Assembly (NCBI GenBank): GCA_046349875.1 | Contig: JAXMBN010000010.1 | Location: forward strand, 62,001-126,000 | Source: JAXMBN01 sp046349875 | GTDB lineage: Bacteria; Planctomycetota; Planctomycetia; Pirellulales; Pirellulaceae | Length of the DNA stretch: 64,000 bases | Reading direction: 5' to 3' | Part shown: positions 43,384 through 52,528 of the stretch, piece by piece | How the letters are laid out: each line of letters begins with the position of its first letter | Numbering within the stretch: the stretch's first letter is position 1 | Notes under the pieces: generated by a model | Seen by the model: the letters and a program-made list of their open reading frames with translations, nothing else | Database searches by the model: none | What the model was told of the DNA's origin: nothing | Translations under genes and position numbers: made by a program

Positions 43384-43977
43384 ATGTCGAGCACAAAGAC
43401 CGTGTTCACGACAGGTGAAGCAGCCAAGATCTGCAAGGTGAGCCAGCAGACGATCATTCGTTGCTTCGACAACGGAACCCTGAAGGGGTTTCGCGTTCCC
43501 GGAAGTCGCTTTCGTCGCATTCCCCGCGACCAGTTGTTTTCTTTCATGAAGGACAATGGCATTCCGACCGATGCGTTGGAAAGCGGGAAGAAGAAAATGT
43601 TGATCGTCGATGACGATCAAGACCTAGTAGATCTGTTGGTCGATGCATTTAGCCGTGATGGACGTTTCGAGATTCGAACGGCGAACAACGGTTTTGATGC
43701 TGGCATGCAGGTCAAGGAATTTCGTCCAGATGCTGTCATCTTGGACGTCATGTTGCCAGATATCAATGGTCGCGAAGTATGCCAGCGTGTCCGCAGCGAC
43801 AAGACGTTGGATACCGTCAAGATCATCTGTATCTCAGGTATGGTAGAACAGGACCGCATTGCTGATCTTCGTGCGGCCGGGGCCAACGATTTCATGCAAA
43901 AGCCTTTCACAACCGACAAGTTGGTCGAGCGTGTTTGCGATTTGCTAGAAATCGATCGACCCATCGCCAGCATGTAG
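43384..43977 (+). CDS. Response regulator with N-terminal excisionase/MerR-type HTH
   Basis: 197 residues from ATG 43384, with AGGAAGGA upstream; the longer frame from 43189 would start at the promoter itself. Residues 8-60 form an HTH_17/excisionase-like DNA-binding domain (FTTGEAAKICKVSQQTIIRC, FRRIPRDQL). Residues 72-190 form a receiver: acidic pocket VDDDQD, phospho-acceptor Asp 121 in AVILDVMLPDI, conserved SGM and Lys in FMQKPF. The order is reversed relative to most response regulators, whose receiver comes first. The kinase gene 33 bp downstream is the probable partner. Confidence 0.92.
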   Translation: MSSTKTVFTTGEAAKICKVSQQTIIRCFDNGTLKGFRVPGSRFRRIPRDQLFSFMKDNGIPTDALESGKKKMLIVDDDQDLVDLLVDAFSRDGRFEIRTANNGFDAGMQVKEFRPDAVILDVMLPDINGREVCQRVRSDKTLDTVKIICISGMVEQDRIADLRAAGANDFMQKPFTTDKLVERVCDLLEIDRPIASM

Positions 43978-44010
43978 CCCTCAAGTGCTTTGCTATCGAT
44001 TGGGAGTCAC

Positions 44011-45087
44011 GTGAAGAATTCGGAATCCTTAAAACGAGTCGACGTTCATCCCGCATCGATGGAAGAGTATCCTCGCTCGGCCGCGAGCGAGCTTACCGTT
44101 TGGAAGCTCGCCGCTTGCTTGGGGTCGCTTGCTGAATTTCCACCGCGATCGTGGGACCAACTCTGTGAGCTTCTCATCGAGTGTGGATGGTTTACGCTCC
44201 AGCGTGACCTCGATGTCGATTCGTCCGAAGATCGCATGCAACTCCTCAAAAGCTTGCTCGTACAGATTGAATCGTCAACGATCGAACGGGCATCGCATTC
44301 CGACGTTCACGCTACCGAAGAAGCCGCGTGGCAACATGTGCGGATGAATCTTTTGGCCGCTATCGAACGGTGTGTGGATGCGCGTCGCAATGCCGATAGC
44401 CAAGAGGCTACCTTGCGACGTTCGATCTATAATTTTGCCTATGGACTCTCGCATGAGATCAATAATCCTTTGGCGAACATATCAGCACGAGCTCAGCTAC
44501 TACTAGGACGGGCCAAAACCGACGAAGATCGCAAAGCTTTAGGTACGATCATCGATCAATCGCGCCGCGCCTATGAAATGTTGGCCGATGCCATGTTGGT
44601 GGTACAGCCTCCCAAGATTCATCTCGCTGAAGTCGACCTGAAGTGGCTACTTCAGCAATGGGAGAAAGAGTTCTCGATGGAATCTTTGCCGAAGCATGTA
44701 AGCTTGTCGGTAGCGGTTCCACTCGATCGTTGTCGAGTTCGATGCGATGAACTAAGTATTCGCCAAGCCATTCATATCGCTGTCCGAAATGCCAAAGAAG
44801 CCTGCCAACCAGGAAACTCGATTCAGGTTCAAGGTGGTATCGGCATGAATGATGATGGCGAAGTGGGAGTCATTCGCATTGTCGACAACGGCCCAGGGCT
44901 CAGCCCCAAACGACTCGCTCATGTTTGGGACCTCTATTACAGCGGTCGGGAAGCGGGCCGTGGATTGGGCATCGGTCTTGCCAAGCTCAAACGGATCGTC
45001 GAAGCCAATCTAGGATCGGTACGACTCGATGGTGGCATCGGATCTGGCGTAACCATCGAAATCCATTTGCCTCTAGCTTCGATGTAG
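44011..45087 (+). CDS. Soluble sensor histidine kinase
   Basis: About 358 residues from GTG 44011, which follows GGGAG; TTG 43990 and ATG 44059 are alternatives. There is no membrane segment, so the input must be cytoplasmic. The H box is FAYGLSHEINNPLANISAR with phospho-acceptor His 148. The ATPase domain shows an N box variant (AIHIAVRNAKEACQ), G1 RIVDNGPGLSP and G2 GRGLGIGLAKLKRIVEANLG. It lacks the usual PAS or HAMP sensor domain; about 140 N-terminal residues of unknown fold probably hold the input. It is coupled to the HTH-receiver gene. Confidence 0.92.
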   Translation: MKNSESLKRVDVHPASMEEYPRSAASELTVWKLAACLGSLAEFPPRSWDQLCELLIECGWFTLQRDLDVDSSEDRMQLLKSLLVQIESSTIERASHSDVHATEEAAWQHVRMNLLAAIERCVDARRNADSQEATLRRSIYNFAYGLSHEINNPLANISARAQLLLGRAKTDEDRKALGTIIDQSRRAYEMLADAMLVVQPPKIHLAEVDLKWLLQQWEKEFSMESLPKHVSLSVAVPLDRCRVRCDELSIRQAIHIAVRNAKEACQPGNSIQVQGGIGMNDDGEVGVIRIVDNGPGLSPKRLAHVWDLYYSGREAGRGLGIGLAKLKRIVEANLGSVRLDGGIGSGVTIEIHLPLASM

Positions 45088-45317
45088 TTCGAATTCTCAA
45101 TCGAAATTTAGCATCGCAGCATCTTACTCGTTTCATCGAGCTCGTGCGGATATTCATGCGTGAGATGAGATTTTTGGTTCAACGATCGGGGCGATCGAGC
45201 TACGAGGAAATACAAACGATTGGGTCTCTTAGGGAGAGGTGTGGTACAATCCGAGGACGAGGACTTGGGGTGCCTCTCCCTCCTTTCTCCATTCCCTGCT
45301 TTCCTATGGAGTGTTCG

Positions 45318-46634
45318 ATGCCTGCCTCTCATTTACCAAAAACCATTTCTCGCCGTCACTTGCTTCAAGGGGCTGCCGCAACGAGCGCACTCGTGGCGAT
45401 GCCGACCATCATTCCAGCCTCAGCCCTAGGGCGCAATGGTAGTGTGGCGCCTAGCGAGAGAATCACTTTAGGTGTGATCGGTATTGGGCCACGCTGTACC
45501 TATGACTTGAAGGCGATGCTGGGATTGCAAGACATCCAATGCGTAGCCATTGCGGATGTTCAGAAAGCTCGACGGGAAGCTGGAAAGAAGTTGGTAGATG
45601 GTCACTATGGCAATGGTGATTGCAAACTCTATCGCGATTTTCGTGAAGTCTTGGATCGCAAAGATATCGATACCGTCCTTGTTGCGACGGGGGATCGATG
45701 GCATGCGACCGCTTCCATGTTGGCAGCTCAAGCAGGTAAGGATGTATACAGTGAAAAGCCCTGCGGTTTGACGATTGGTCTTTGCCAGGAATTAGCAAAG
45801 ACCTTCGCCAAGACAGGGCGCATATTTCAAGCTGGTACCCAGCGGCGAAGCGTTCCGAATTTTCAATTGGCAGTGAAGCTTGCGCATGATGGAAAGCTTG
45901 GCAAGCTCAAGACGCTTTTTGCATCCGTCTACCTGCCCTCGATCGACACGGCATGGTTGCCAGGCGAACCGACGCCCCATCGCGATGAAGTAGATTGGAA
46001 TTTGTGGTTAGGACCTGCTCCGTGGCGGCCCTACAACAGTGCCTATGTTGCTGGCAAATGGCGAGGTTATTGGGATTTTGATTCGGGTGCGAAGTTGTTG
46101 GACTGGGGAGCTCATACGCTGGACCTTTGCCAATGGGCAAACCAAGCCGATTCCACACTCCCAACGTCGTTTGAACCTCATCCCGAAAAGATTGTGGCTC
46201 GTTATGCCAATGGAGTCGAATTGATTCTTGACTTCCTCAAGACACCGTTTGGAGAGCGGCCCGGCTGGGTTCAAAAGCTCGGGACGTGCCCCGTTCGTTT
46301 TGTTGGAGAGGAAGGCTCGGTAGAAACAGGCGATAGCGGCGACATTGTCGTCAGCAATGCGCGTTTGGAGAAAGAACTTCCTGATGCCTCCAAGAAAGTC
46401 GTAGGGCTTGATGTTTCGGCCCATGCACGAAACTTTTTTGATTGCGTTCGCTCGCGCAAACCGACGGCGGCCAATCCGGAAGTAATGAAGCGGTCGCATA
46501 TCGCATGCCACGCTGCAGCTTTATCATGGATTCTGCAACGCAAGTTGGTCATCGATCCGGCCACGGAAACCTTCGTCAATGATGACGAGGCCAATGCCCT
46601 ACGCCATCGAGAAGCTCGCGGGTGGAATTCTTGA
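45318..46634 (+). CDS. Tat-exported Gfo/Idh/MocA family oxidoreductase
   Basis: 438 residues from ATG 45318 (ATG 45306 four codons upstream is equally possible); the much longer open frame overlaps the kinase gene and is rejected. The twin-arginine signal ISRRHLLQGAAATSALVAMP is at residues 10-29. The Rossmann motif follows (LGVIGIGPR), then the family's EKP motif (DVYSEKPCGLT) and a C-terminal alpha/beta domain. NAD(P)-dependent enzymes of this group oxidise or reduce sugars. Planctomycetes have many exported members, whose substrates are unknown. It converges with the sulfatase gene. Confidence 0.93.
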   Translation: MPASHLPKTISRRHLLQGAAATSALVAMPTIIPASALGRNGSVAPSERITLGVIGIGPRCTYDLKAMLGLQDIQCVAIADVQKARREAGKKLVDGHYGNGDCKLYRDFREVLDRKDIDTVLVATGDRWHATASMLAAQAGKDVYSEKPCGLTIGLCQELAKTFAKTGRIFQAGTQRRSVPNFQLAVKLAHDGKLGKLKTLFASVYLPSIDTAWLPGEPTPHRDEVDWNLWLGPAPWRPYNSAYVAGKWRGYWDFDSGAKLLDWGAHTLDLCQWANQADSTLPTSFEPHPEKIVARYANGVELILDFLKTPFGERPGWVQKLGTCPVRFVGEEGSVETGDSGDIVVSNARLEKELPDASKKVVGLDVSAHARNFFDCVRSRKPTAANPEVMKRSHIACHAAALSWILQRKLVIDPATETFVNDDEANALRHREARGWNS

Positions 46635-46660
46635 TGATTCACGTAAGGCAATAAATTGCA

Positions 46661-48397
46661 TTACTTTTTGGGAGCGGGTAATGGCCAAGTTGCTACGCCC
46701 GCTCGCTTGGCCCAGTTCACCCATTGGTCCGTCATCGATTGAACGATATCAGGATTTTGCGAGGCGAGATTCGTCATCTCGCAACGGTCGTTGTCGATAT
46801 CGTAAAGTTCCCATGGTTTCTCATGTTCTGCGACGAGCTTCCATTTTCCTGATCGGACCGCTCGATTGCCCTCGTGCTCCCAAAAGATAGGTTGTGTCCG
46901 GTCGATAGATCGTCCTTCAAATGCTGGAAGCATACTGATTCCTTCCGCCGGCTGGATGATGTGATCTTTGCGCGACGTCGGATAAGGAGTCTTCGCAGCA
47001 TCCAAGCATGTGGGAAGAAGGTCGATCAAGTGACCTGGTTGAGCTTCGAGTTTCCCATTTCTCTCTTGGGTGATACCCGCGGGCCAATGAACGATAAGGG
47101 GTGTACTAATTCCACCTTCGTGTTGCCAGTGTTTGAAGAATCGAAAAGGTGTGTTGCTGACGTTCGCCCAGTTCTTTCCATAGGCAACATAGGTATCACT
47201 TCCACCAGGCATGACTCCTCTTCCTTGTCGAACGGGGTAACCATCGCGAGTCTGTTTGGGAATCATATCGGGCTGAAGATAATTTGCAGCCAAGGGTGGA
47301 AGAGTAGGGGCATCGGCACGTGCGGTGCCCGTTTTCATACGCCCTAGCGTTTCGGCGCATCCGCCATTGTCTTGAAGGTAGAGAACCAAGGTATTGTCGA
47401 GCATGCCATGTTGGCGAAGGGATTGCGAGATCTTGCCGATCCCTTGATCCATGCAATCGACCATGGCGGCATAAACTTCCATGCACTTTTGCTCCCATTC
47501 GCGATCCTTCTCTGACTTCCAATCCCCAACGAGTTCCGACAGTTTCCACTGCGAAGATATCAGACCAAGGTTCTTCATTTTGGCGATGCGAGCTTCTCGA
47601 ATGGGCGCATAGCCTTGCTCGTATTTGCCTTGATACTTTGCGATATCTTTTTCTTTGGCTTGCATGGGCCAATGCGCTGCGGTGTAGGCTACATACATGA
47701 AGAATGGTGAATCCGGATGTTGATTCGCATGTTCATCGATATAACGAACTGCATGATCCGTGATCGCATCCGTGTAATAGTATTCGTTGGGTGCATACTC
47801 GGGGTCTTGGTAAGGGGATATCAGCTGATTGTCGCGAACAAGCGAGTTTGGATCAAAAAAACTCCCTGCTCCATGAATGGTTCCATAGAATCGGTCGAAG
47901 CCACGTTGGCATGGCCAGTTGCTCTTGTCGACATGTTGAGCTTGAGCTTCGTTCTTGGTCACGTGCCATTTGCCGGTCATGTAGGTTCGATAGTGCGAAG
48001 CTTGCAGGGCTTCGGCGATCGTCACGGCTCGATGGCTGAGTTCACCTTGATAGGCGGCGATGCCCGATGCAGGGCCGACGCCATCGACCATGTGTCCGAT
48101 ACCAGCTTGATGAGGATAGAGTCCCGTAAGCAGTGAGGCTCGCGTCGGGCAACAACGCCCCGTGTTATAAAACTGCGTGAATCGGACGCCCTTTGCGGCC
48201 AACGCATCAAGGTTGGGCGTCGCTATTTCGCCCCCAAAACATCCAACGTCTGAATACCCCATGTCATCCGTCATAATCAAAACGATATTGGGGCGTTTTG
48301 GCGTATGAGCTCTTTCCGTTTGGGACCACGCAGAGGCCACCGTGGAGATCGCAATGCAAATGGCGGTGATGCAATGAAATGGGGAAGCACGGTTCAA
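46661..48397 (-). CDS. Exported arylsulfatase (type I sulfatase)
   Basis: 578 residues from ATG 48397 with signal peptide ITAICIAISTVASAWSQ. Metal-binding LIMTDDMGYSD, followed by the sulfatase signature C-x-P-x-R as CCPTR at residues 82-86 (Cys 82 would be converted to formylglycine), then SLLTGLYPHQAGIGHM and MTGKWHV. The C-terminal region has HWPAGI and WEHEGNRAVRSGKWKLV, as in arylsulfatases. It removes sulfate esters in the periplasm, most likely from marine or algal polysaccharides or small aryl sulfates. No maturase gene is nearby. Confidence 0.96.
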   Translation of the reverse strand: MNRASPFHCITAICIAISTVASAWSQTERAHTPKRPNIVLIMTDDMGYSDVGCFGGEIATPNLDALAAKGVRFTQFYNTGRCCPTRASLLTGLYPHQAGIGHMVDGVGPASGIAAYQGELSHRAVTIAEALQASHYRTYMTGKWHVTKNEAQAQHVDKSNWPCQRGFDRFYGTIHGAGSFFDPNSLVRDNQLISPYQDPEYAPNEYYYTDAITDHAVRYIDEHANQHPDSPFFMYVAYTAAHWPMQAKEKDIAKYQGKYEQGYAPIREARIAKMKNLGLISSQWKLSELVGDWKSEKDREWEQKCMEVYAAMVDCMDQGIGKISQSLRQHGMLDNTLVLYLQDNGGCAETLGRMKTGTARADAPTLPPLAANYLQPDMIPKQTRDGYPVRQGRGVMPGGSDTYVAYGKNWANVSNTPFRFFKHWQHEGGISTPLIVHWPAGITQERNGKLEAQPGHLIDLLPTCLDAAKTPYPTSRKDHIIQPAEGISMLPAFEGRSIDRTQPIFWEHEGNRAVRSGKWKLVAEHEKPWELYDIDNDRCEMTNLASQNPDIVQSMTDQWVNWAKRAGVATWPLPAPKK

Positions 48398-48651
48398 GAG
48401 GATGCCTCAATCATTGGAAGGAACGCAAGCGGCAGCCGAAGCGGTGACATCTCTTCAGCCTCGTAACCATTGTAGCGGTTATGACGGTTACCGTGACGCA
48501 ACAAAGTCCAGATTCAAACGCTGTTCCTAGGCTCAGTTCTTTTCTTTGCTTGGCTTGGAAACGCAACCTACGGTTTCTGACGGTGGATTCCAGACATTCC
48601 TCGCTGTTTCCGTGATTCACAGATTCGCATCTAAAGCTTTAGGTATTGAAA

Positions 48652-50220
48652 ATGAGCTCTCGTTCCGAACGCCAACGAAAGTCCTTACTCCGTCGGAATA
48701 AGAGTTTGGGGTTTGAGCAACTCGAAACCCGAATGATGAATACCATAAGCAGCATCGATGATAGTTTGATGCTGCTCCAATCGATGGATCAAGGCACGTC
48801 GTATTGGGTGTCGAACTCGCCACCGACCGTGTCGCAATCGGTGATTGTTGGAAACGGTGGAAACGTTACGGGACGTACTGCAACGGCAACGGTGCTCGGT
48901 GCGGATGATGGTGGCGAGACCAATCTGCGGTACAACTGGCAAGCCACGACGACTCCAACCGGTGCGAGCGTCTCGTTTTCTGCGAACGGGACCAATGCAG
49001 CCAAGAACAATACGCTTACCTTTAGCAAAGCCGGAACCTATGCGATCACGGTGACCATTACCGATCGCAATGGAGCGACAACCACCAGCAATACTCAGTT
49101 TGACGTTGTGCAAACATTGACGAGTCTCGTTGTTCGCACTACCGACAATCGAACGGTAGCCAATGGGGCCACTACAACCACGGGTGGAACGCAGTTATCG
49201 CTCACCGTCACTGGGAATGACCAGTTCGGCACGGCCATGACGTCGCAACCTTCCTTCACATGGCAATCGACAACGTCTCCTACGGGAGGCTCTGCAACAC
49301 TCAATGCTTCGACCAACACCTTGGCAACGAGTTTCAGCAAAGCTGGTACGTATGGCTTCCGTGTCACCGCTGGCTCCGTTCAATCGGTCTACAACGTATC
49401 GGTCACTCAGACGTTGACCTCGGTATCGCTTTCCACAACTTCAGGTTCGACGATCGATGCGAACAATGGAGTGACCGTTACATCCCGCGAGCAACGTGTC
49501 CTCGTCGCAGGGTTCGATCAATTTGGCAATGCAATTGCCGCAACGCCTTCGATGACCTACACCGTGGTCTCTGGTCCGACCGGCGGAACTGTCTCGGCTT
49601 CTAACGCGACCGGCGGCAATTCACTGACCTTTAACAAGCTGGGCACGTTTACCGTTCGTGCTCGCAATGGTTCGGTTCAGGTGGATTTTCAAGCCAATGT
49701 CACGGCCACATTGACCTCATATCGCGTGACGACTCCCACCAATCAAACACTGACGACAAGCCCTTTATCCATCGGTGGTACCACCCAAAATCTGACAGCC
49801 ACGGGGCTCGATCAGTTTGGTGGCGTTTTGGCTTCACAACCAACGATTACATGGGAATCTGTTTCCTCGCCGAGCGGTGGTTCGATCACCATCGGTGGAA
49901 GCAACAATAGCTTGGCTGCAACCTTTACGCGAGCTGGGGCATATGTCGTTCGAGCCGTATCGGGAAGCGTTGCCACCAACTACACGTTGAATGTTACCCA
50001 AACCTTGACGACCATCAGTTTGAGTACATCCAGTGGTAGTGCTATCGACGCCAATAACGGCGTCACGATATCTGGGCGCGAATTACGAGTTGTCGTCAAG
50101 TTACGATCAATTCGGCAATCTGATGCTGCAACGCCAACCACAATTACAGCGTGGTATCCGGATGACAGGCAGTACTGTGACCATAACCAATGCCGCCGGC
50201 GATACGCTCACATTCAATAA
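48652..50220 (+). CDS. Giant Ig-repeat surface protein, N-terminal part (frame-broken)
   Basis: 522 residues from ATG 48652. It begins with a basic stretch and LEPR-XLL-like motif (SLGFEQLETRMMNT) instead of a signal peptide. After a PKD-like domain comes a series of about 95-residue Ig-like repeats in alternating forms: type B (TLTSYRVTTPTNQTL...ATGLDQFGGVLASQP) and type A (TLTSVSLSTTSGSTI...AGFDQFGNAIAATP). The frame breaks in the fifth repeat (from about 50096) and runs into an out-of-frame TAA at 50220. The next fragments continue the same protein. Confidence 0.85.
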   Translation: MSSRSERQRKSLLRRNKSLGFEQLETRMMNTISSIDDSLMLLQSMDQGTSYWVSNSPPTVSQSVIVGNGGNVTGRTATATVLGADDGGETNLRYNWQATTTPTGASVSFSANGTNAAKNNTLTFSKAGTYAITVTITDRNGATTTSNTQFDVVQTLTSLVVRTTDNRTVANGATTTTGGTQLSLTVTGNDQFGTAMTSQPSFTWQSTTSPTGGSATLNASTNTLATSFSKAGTYGFRVTAGSVQSVYNVSVTQTLTSVSLSTTSGSTIDANNGVTVTSREQRVLVAGFDQFGNAIAATPSMTYTVVSGPTGGTVSASNATGGNSLTFNKLGTFTVRARNGSVQVDFQANVTATLTSYRVTTPTNQTLTTSPLSIGGTTQNLTATGLDQFGGVLASQPTITWESVSSPSGGSITIGGSNNSLAATFTRAGAYVVRAVSGSVATNYTLNVTQTLTTISLSTSSGSAIDANNGVTISGRELRVVVKLRSIRQSDAATPTTITAWYPDDRQYCDHNQCRRRYAHIQ

Positions 50221-52508
50221 GCTCGGGACATTCCGCCATTACCCAGGCTCGCAGTGGCAATGCAACTGTTGATTTTCAAGTCGTTGTTAGCCCAACGTTA
50301 TCCTCTTTCCGCGTATCGTCTTCTGACAATCGCGTATTGTCGGCAAGTCCCCTGACGGCCAACACAACCAGCATCACTCTGACGGCTACCGGACTGGATC
50401 AATACAGCGGAGCATTGAATTCGCAACCCACGATCACCTGGAGTTTGGTTTCTGCTCCATCGAGTGGCAATGCGACACTCACGCCTAGTGGCAACTCTGT
50501 TGCCGTAACGTTTACCAAAGTGGGGACATACGTCCTTCGCGCGACATCGGGAAGCACGGTTACCAATTACACCATCCTCGTCTCGCCCGCGCTCACCACA
50601 TTCCGAACCGCTTCGATTGATGGTACGGCTGTCGATCCCAATGTAGCTGTGACGGTTGCTGGAGCCAGTGTTCGCTTTGCCCTTCAAGGATTCGATCAGT
50701 TCGGCGATGCGATGACGACTCTGCCAAGCTTTACTTGGTCGACCACCTCGGCACCGACAGGCGGAAGTCTTTCTGCAACGCCGGCCACGGGCTATGTAAC
50801 TCTTGCTTTCAATAAACTCGGGACTTTTGCGGTCCGAGGCCGAAGTGGTTCGGTTACCTTTGACTTCAGCGTGAATGTCCAGCCGGTATTGTCGAGTATT
50901 CGGATTCAGACACCTGATAGTCGCGCTATAACAGCCACGGGTGTGAGTGTCACCGGTACCTCGCAAGCTCTGCAGGCCATCGGACTCGATCAATTTGGTG
51001 GCGTTCTTTCTAGCCAACCGGAAATCGATTGGAGTGTCTTGTCTGCTCCTACCGGTGGAACGGCGACATTGAATGAATCAGGTAACAACATCAATGCAAG
51101 TTTGGATCGCGCGGGGACCTACACGTTTCAAGCGCAATCGGGCAGCGTCAAGCTTACTGCTCGGCTCAATGTCGCGCAAACCTTGACGACCTTCCGCTTG
51201 GAAGATTCCTCTGGTACAGCGATCCAAAACGGTGATAGCGTGAGCACAAGCACTGCCGCCAACACCTTTGTCGTTCGTGGGTTTGATCAATTCGGACAGG
51301 CAATGACTACCCTCCCGACCATCAATTGGTCGGCGACGACCGTCCCAACGGGCGGATCGATGTCAGCGCAAATGGCAAATGGTCGCGTGACTTATACCTT
51401 CCGAAAACTAGGAGCCTATGTCGTTCGAGGCACCTACGGAAACACAACCTTCCAGTTCAATGCGACCGTAACGCAGGGATTGAATTCGATACGCGTTACC
51501 ACGCCAAGCAATCAGGCCGTAACCAGTGCACTGACGGTGACCGGAACCAGTCAGCAGCTTTCTGCAACGGCACTCGATCAATTCAGTGCTTCACTGAGCT
51601 CACAGCCTTCATTGACTTGGGAATTGTTGACGACCCCAACCGGTGGTTCGTGCACCTTGAACACATCGGGGAATGCGGTTACGGCAAGTTTCACCACCGC
51701 AGGCAGATATACCCTCAAGGTAAGCAACGGATCGGTCTCCACTACAGTCACGCTCAACGTCGTACAGACTTTGACGTCGTTAGCCATCAATACAACCGAT
51801 GGGCAGAGCACGAATGTGAACTCGCCGCTCAGCGTGACTGGAAGCAGCAAACAAGTTGCGGTCCGAGGATTTGACCAATTTGGCAATGCAATGGCGACCT
51901 TGCCTACGTTGAGTTGGACCACGACCACGGTACCTACGGGTGGCTCTGCATCCGTAGGTTTGGTTTCGGGAACTGCGAAGGTTCAATTCACTCGCGTGGG
52001 AAATTATGTCGTTCGCGCGCAGTCGGGAAGTGTTCAAGCCAGTGTTGCCTTTACGGTATCTGCAACGCTGACCTGCATCGTTGCGGTTCTTCCCAACAGC
52101 AGTTTGCTCAGCACAACTACGGCGTTGGCAGTAACCGGAACCAGTCAAGCGATAACCGCACGAGGCCTAGATCAATTTGGGCAAACCATGGCTTCGCAAC
52201 CGACATTTCAATGGTCGGGACTCTCGACGCCTAGCGGTGGTCAAAATACGATCACCACCTCAGGTGCAACGGCGACCTCGACCTTCACCATGGCTGGAAA
52301 CTATTCCATTCGAGCCTCTTCGGGCAGCGTTCAACTCGACATTGCCATGCGCGTCGTTCAGACGACGACCCGAGTATCGGTCAGCCCTGGAACACTTTCG
52401 ATTGAAACGCGGATGACGCAGCAGTTTACCGCCAGCGTCTATGATCAATTCGATGATGCGATGGCGACGACACCAACCATCACCTGGACAACCAATGGCG
52501 GAATCTGA
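50190..52508 (+). CDS. Giant Ig-repeat surface protein, middle part (frame-broken)
   Basis: The frame carries true protein from about 50235 (AITQARSGNATVDFQ) to the TGA at 52506-52508; the codons before 50235 are out of phase with the protein. It holds the end of one repeat and eight further Ig-like repeats of the alternating A/B kinds, for example LSSIRIQTPDSRAITATGVS (B) and LTTFRLEDSSGTAIQNGDSV (A). The last repeat is cut at TWTTNGG by the second frame break. No catalytic residues; the role is adhesive or spacer-like. Confidence 0.82.
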   Translation: MPPAIRSHSISSGHSAITQARSGNATVDFQVVVSPTLSSFRVSSSDNRVLSASPLTANTTSITLTATGLDQYSGALNSQPTITWSLVSAPSSGNATLTPSGNSVAVTFTKVGTYVLRATSGSTVTNYTILVSPALTTFRTASIDGTAVDPNVAVTVAGASVRFALQGFDQFGDAMTTLPSFTWSTTSAPTGGSLSATPATGYVTLAFNKLGTFAVRGRSGSVTFDFSVNVQPVLSSIRIQTPDSRAITATGVSVTGTSQALQAIGLDQFGGVLSSQPEIDWSVLSAPTGGTATLNESGNNINASLDRAGTYTFQAQSGSVKLTARLNVAQTLTTFRLEDSSGTAIQNGDSVSTSTAANTFVVRGFDQFGQAMTTLPTINWSATTVPTGGSMSAQMANGRVTYTFRKLGAYVVRGTYGNTTFQFNATVTQGLNSIRVTTPSNQAVTSALTVTGTSQQLSATALDQFSASLSSQPSLTWELLTTPTGGSCTLNTSGNAVTASFTTAGRYTLKVSNGSVSTTVTLNVVQTLTSLAINTTDGQSTNVNSPLSVTGSSKQVAVRGFDQFGNAMATLPTLSWTTTTVPTGGSASVGLVSGTAKVQFTRVGNYVVRAQSGSVQASVAFTVSATLTCIVAVLPNSSLLSTTTALAVTGTSQAITARGLDQFGQTMASQPTFQWSGLSTPSGGQNTITTSGATATSTFTMAGNYSIRASSGSVQLDIAMRVVQTTTRVSVSPGTLSIETRMTQQFTASVYDQFDDAMATTPTITWTTNGGI

Positions 52509-52528
52509 TTTCGAGTACCGGTCTTTTC

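Noticed and set aside
44925..45317. Upstream extension of the Gfo/Idh/MocA frame
   Set aside because: The first 131 codons overlap the kinase gene and would hide the Tat signal; the start was set at 45318.
48421..48500. Imperfect inverted repeat GTAACC...GGTTAC in front of the giant Ig-repeat gene
   Set aside because: Only 6 bp with a long loop and no T run; not distinguishable from chance.
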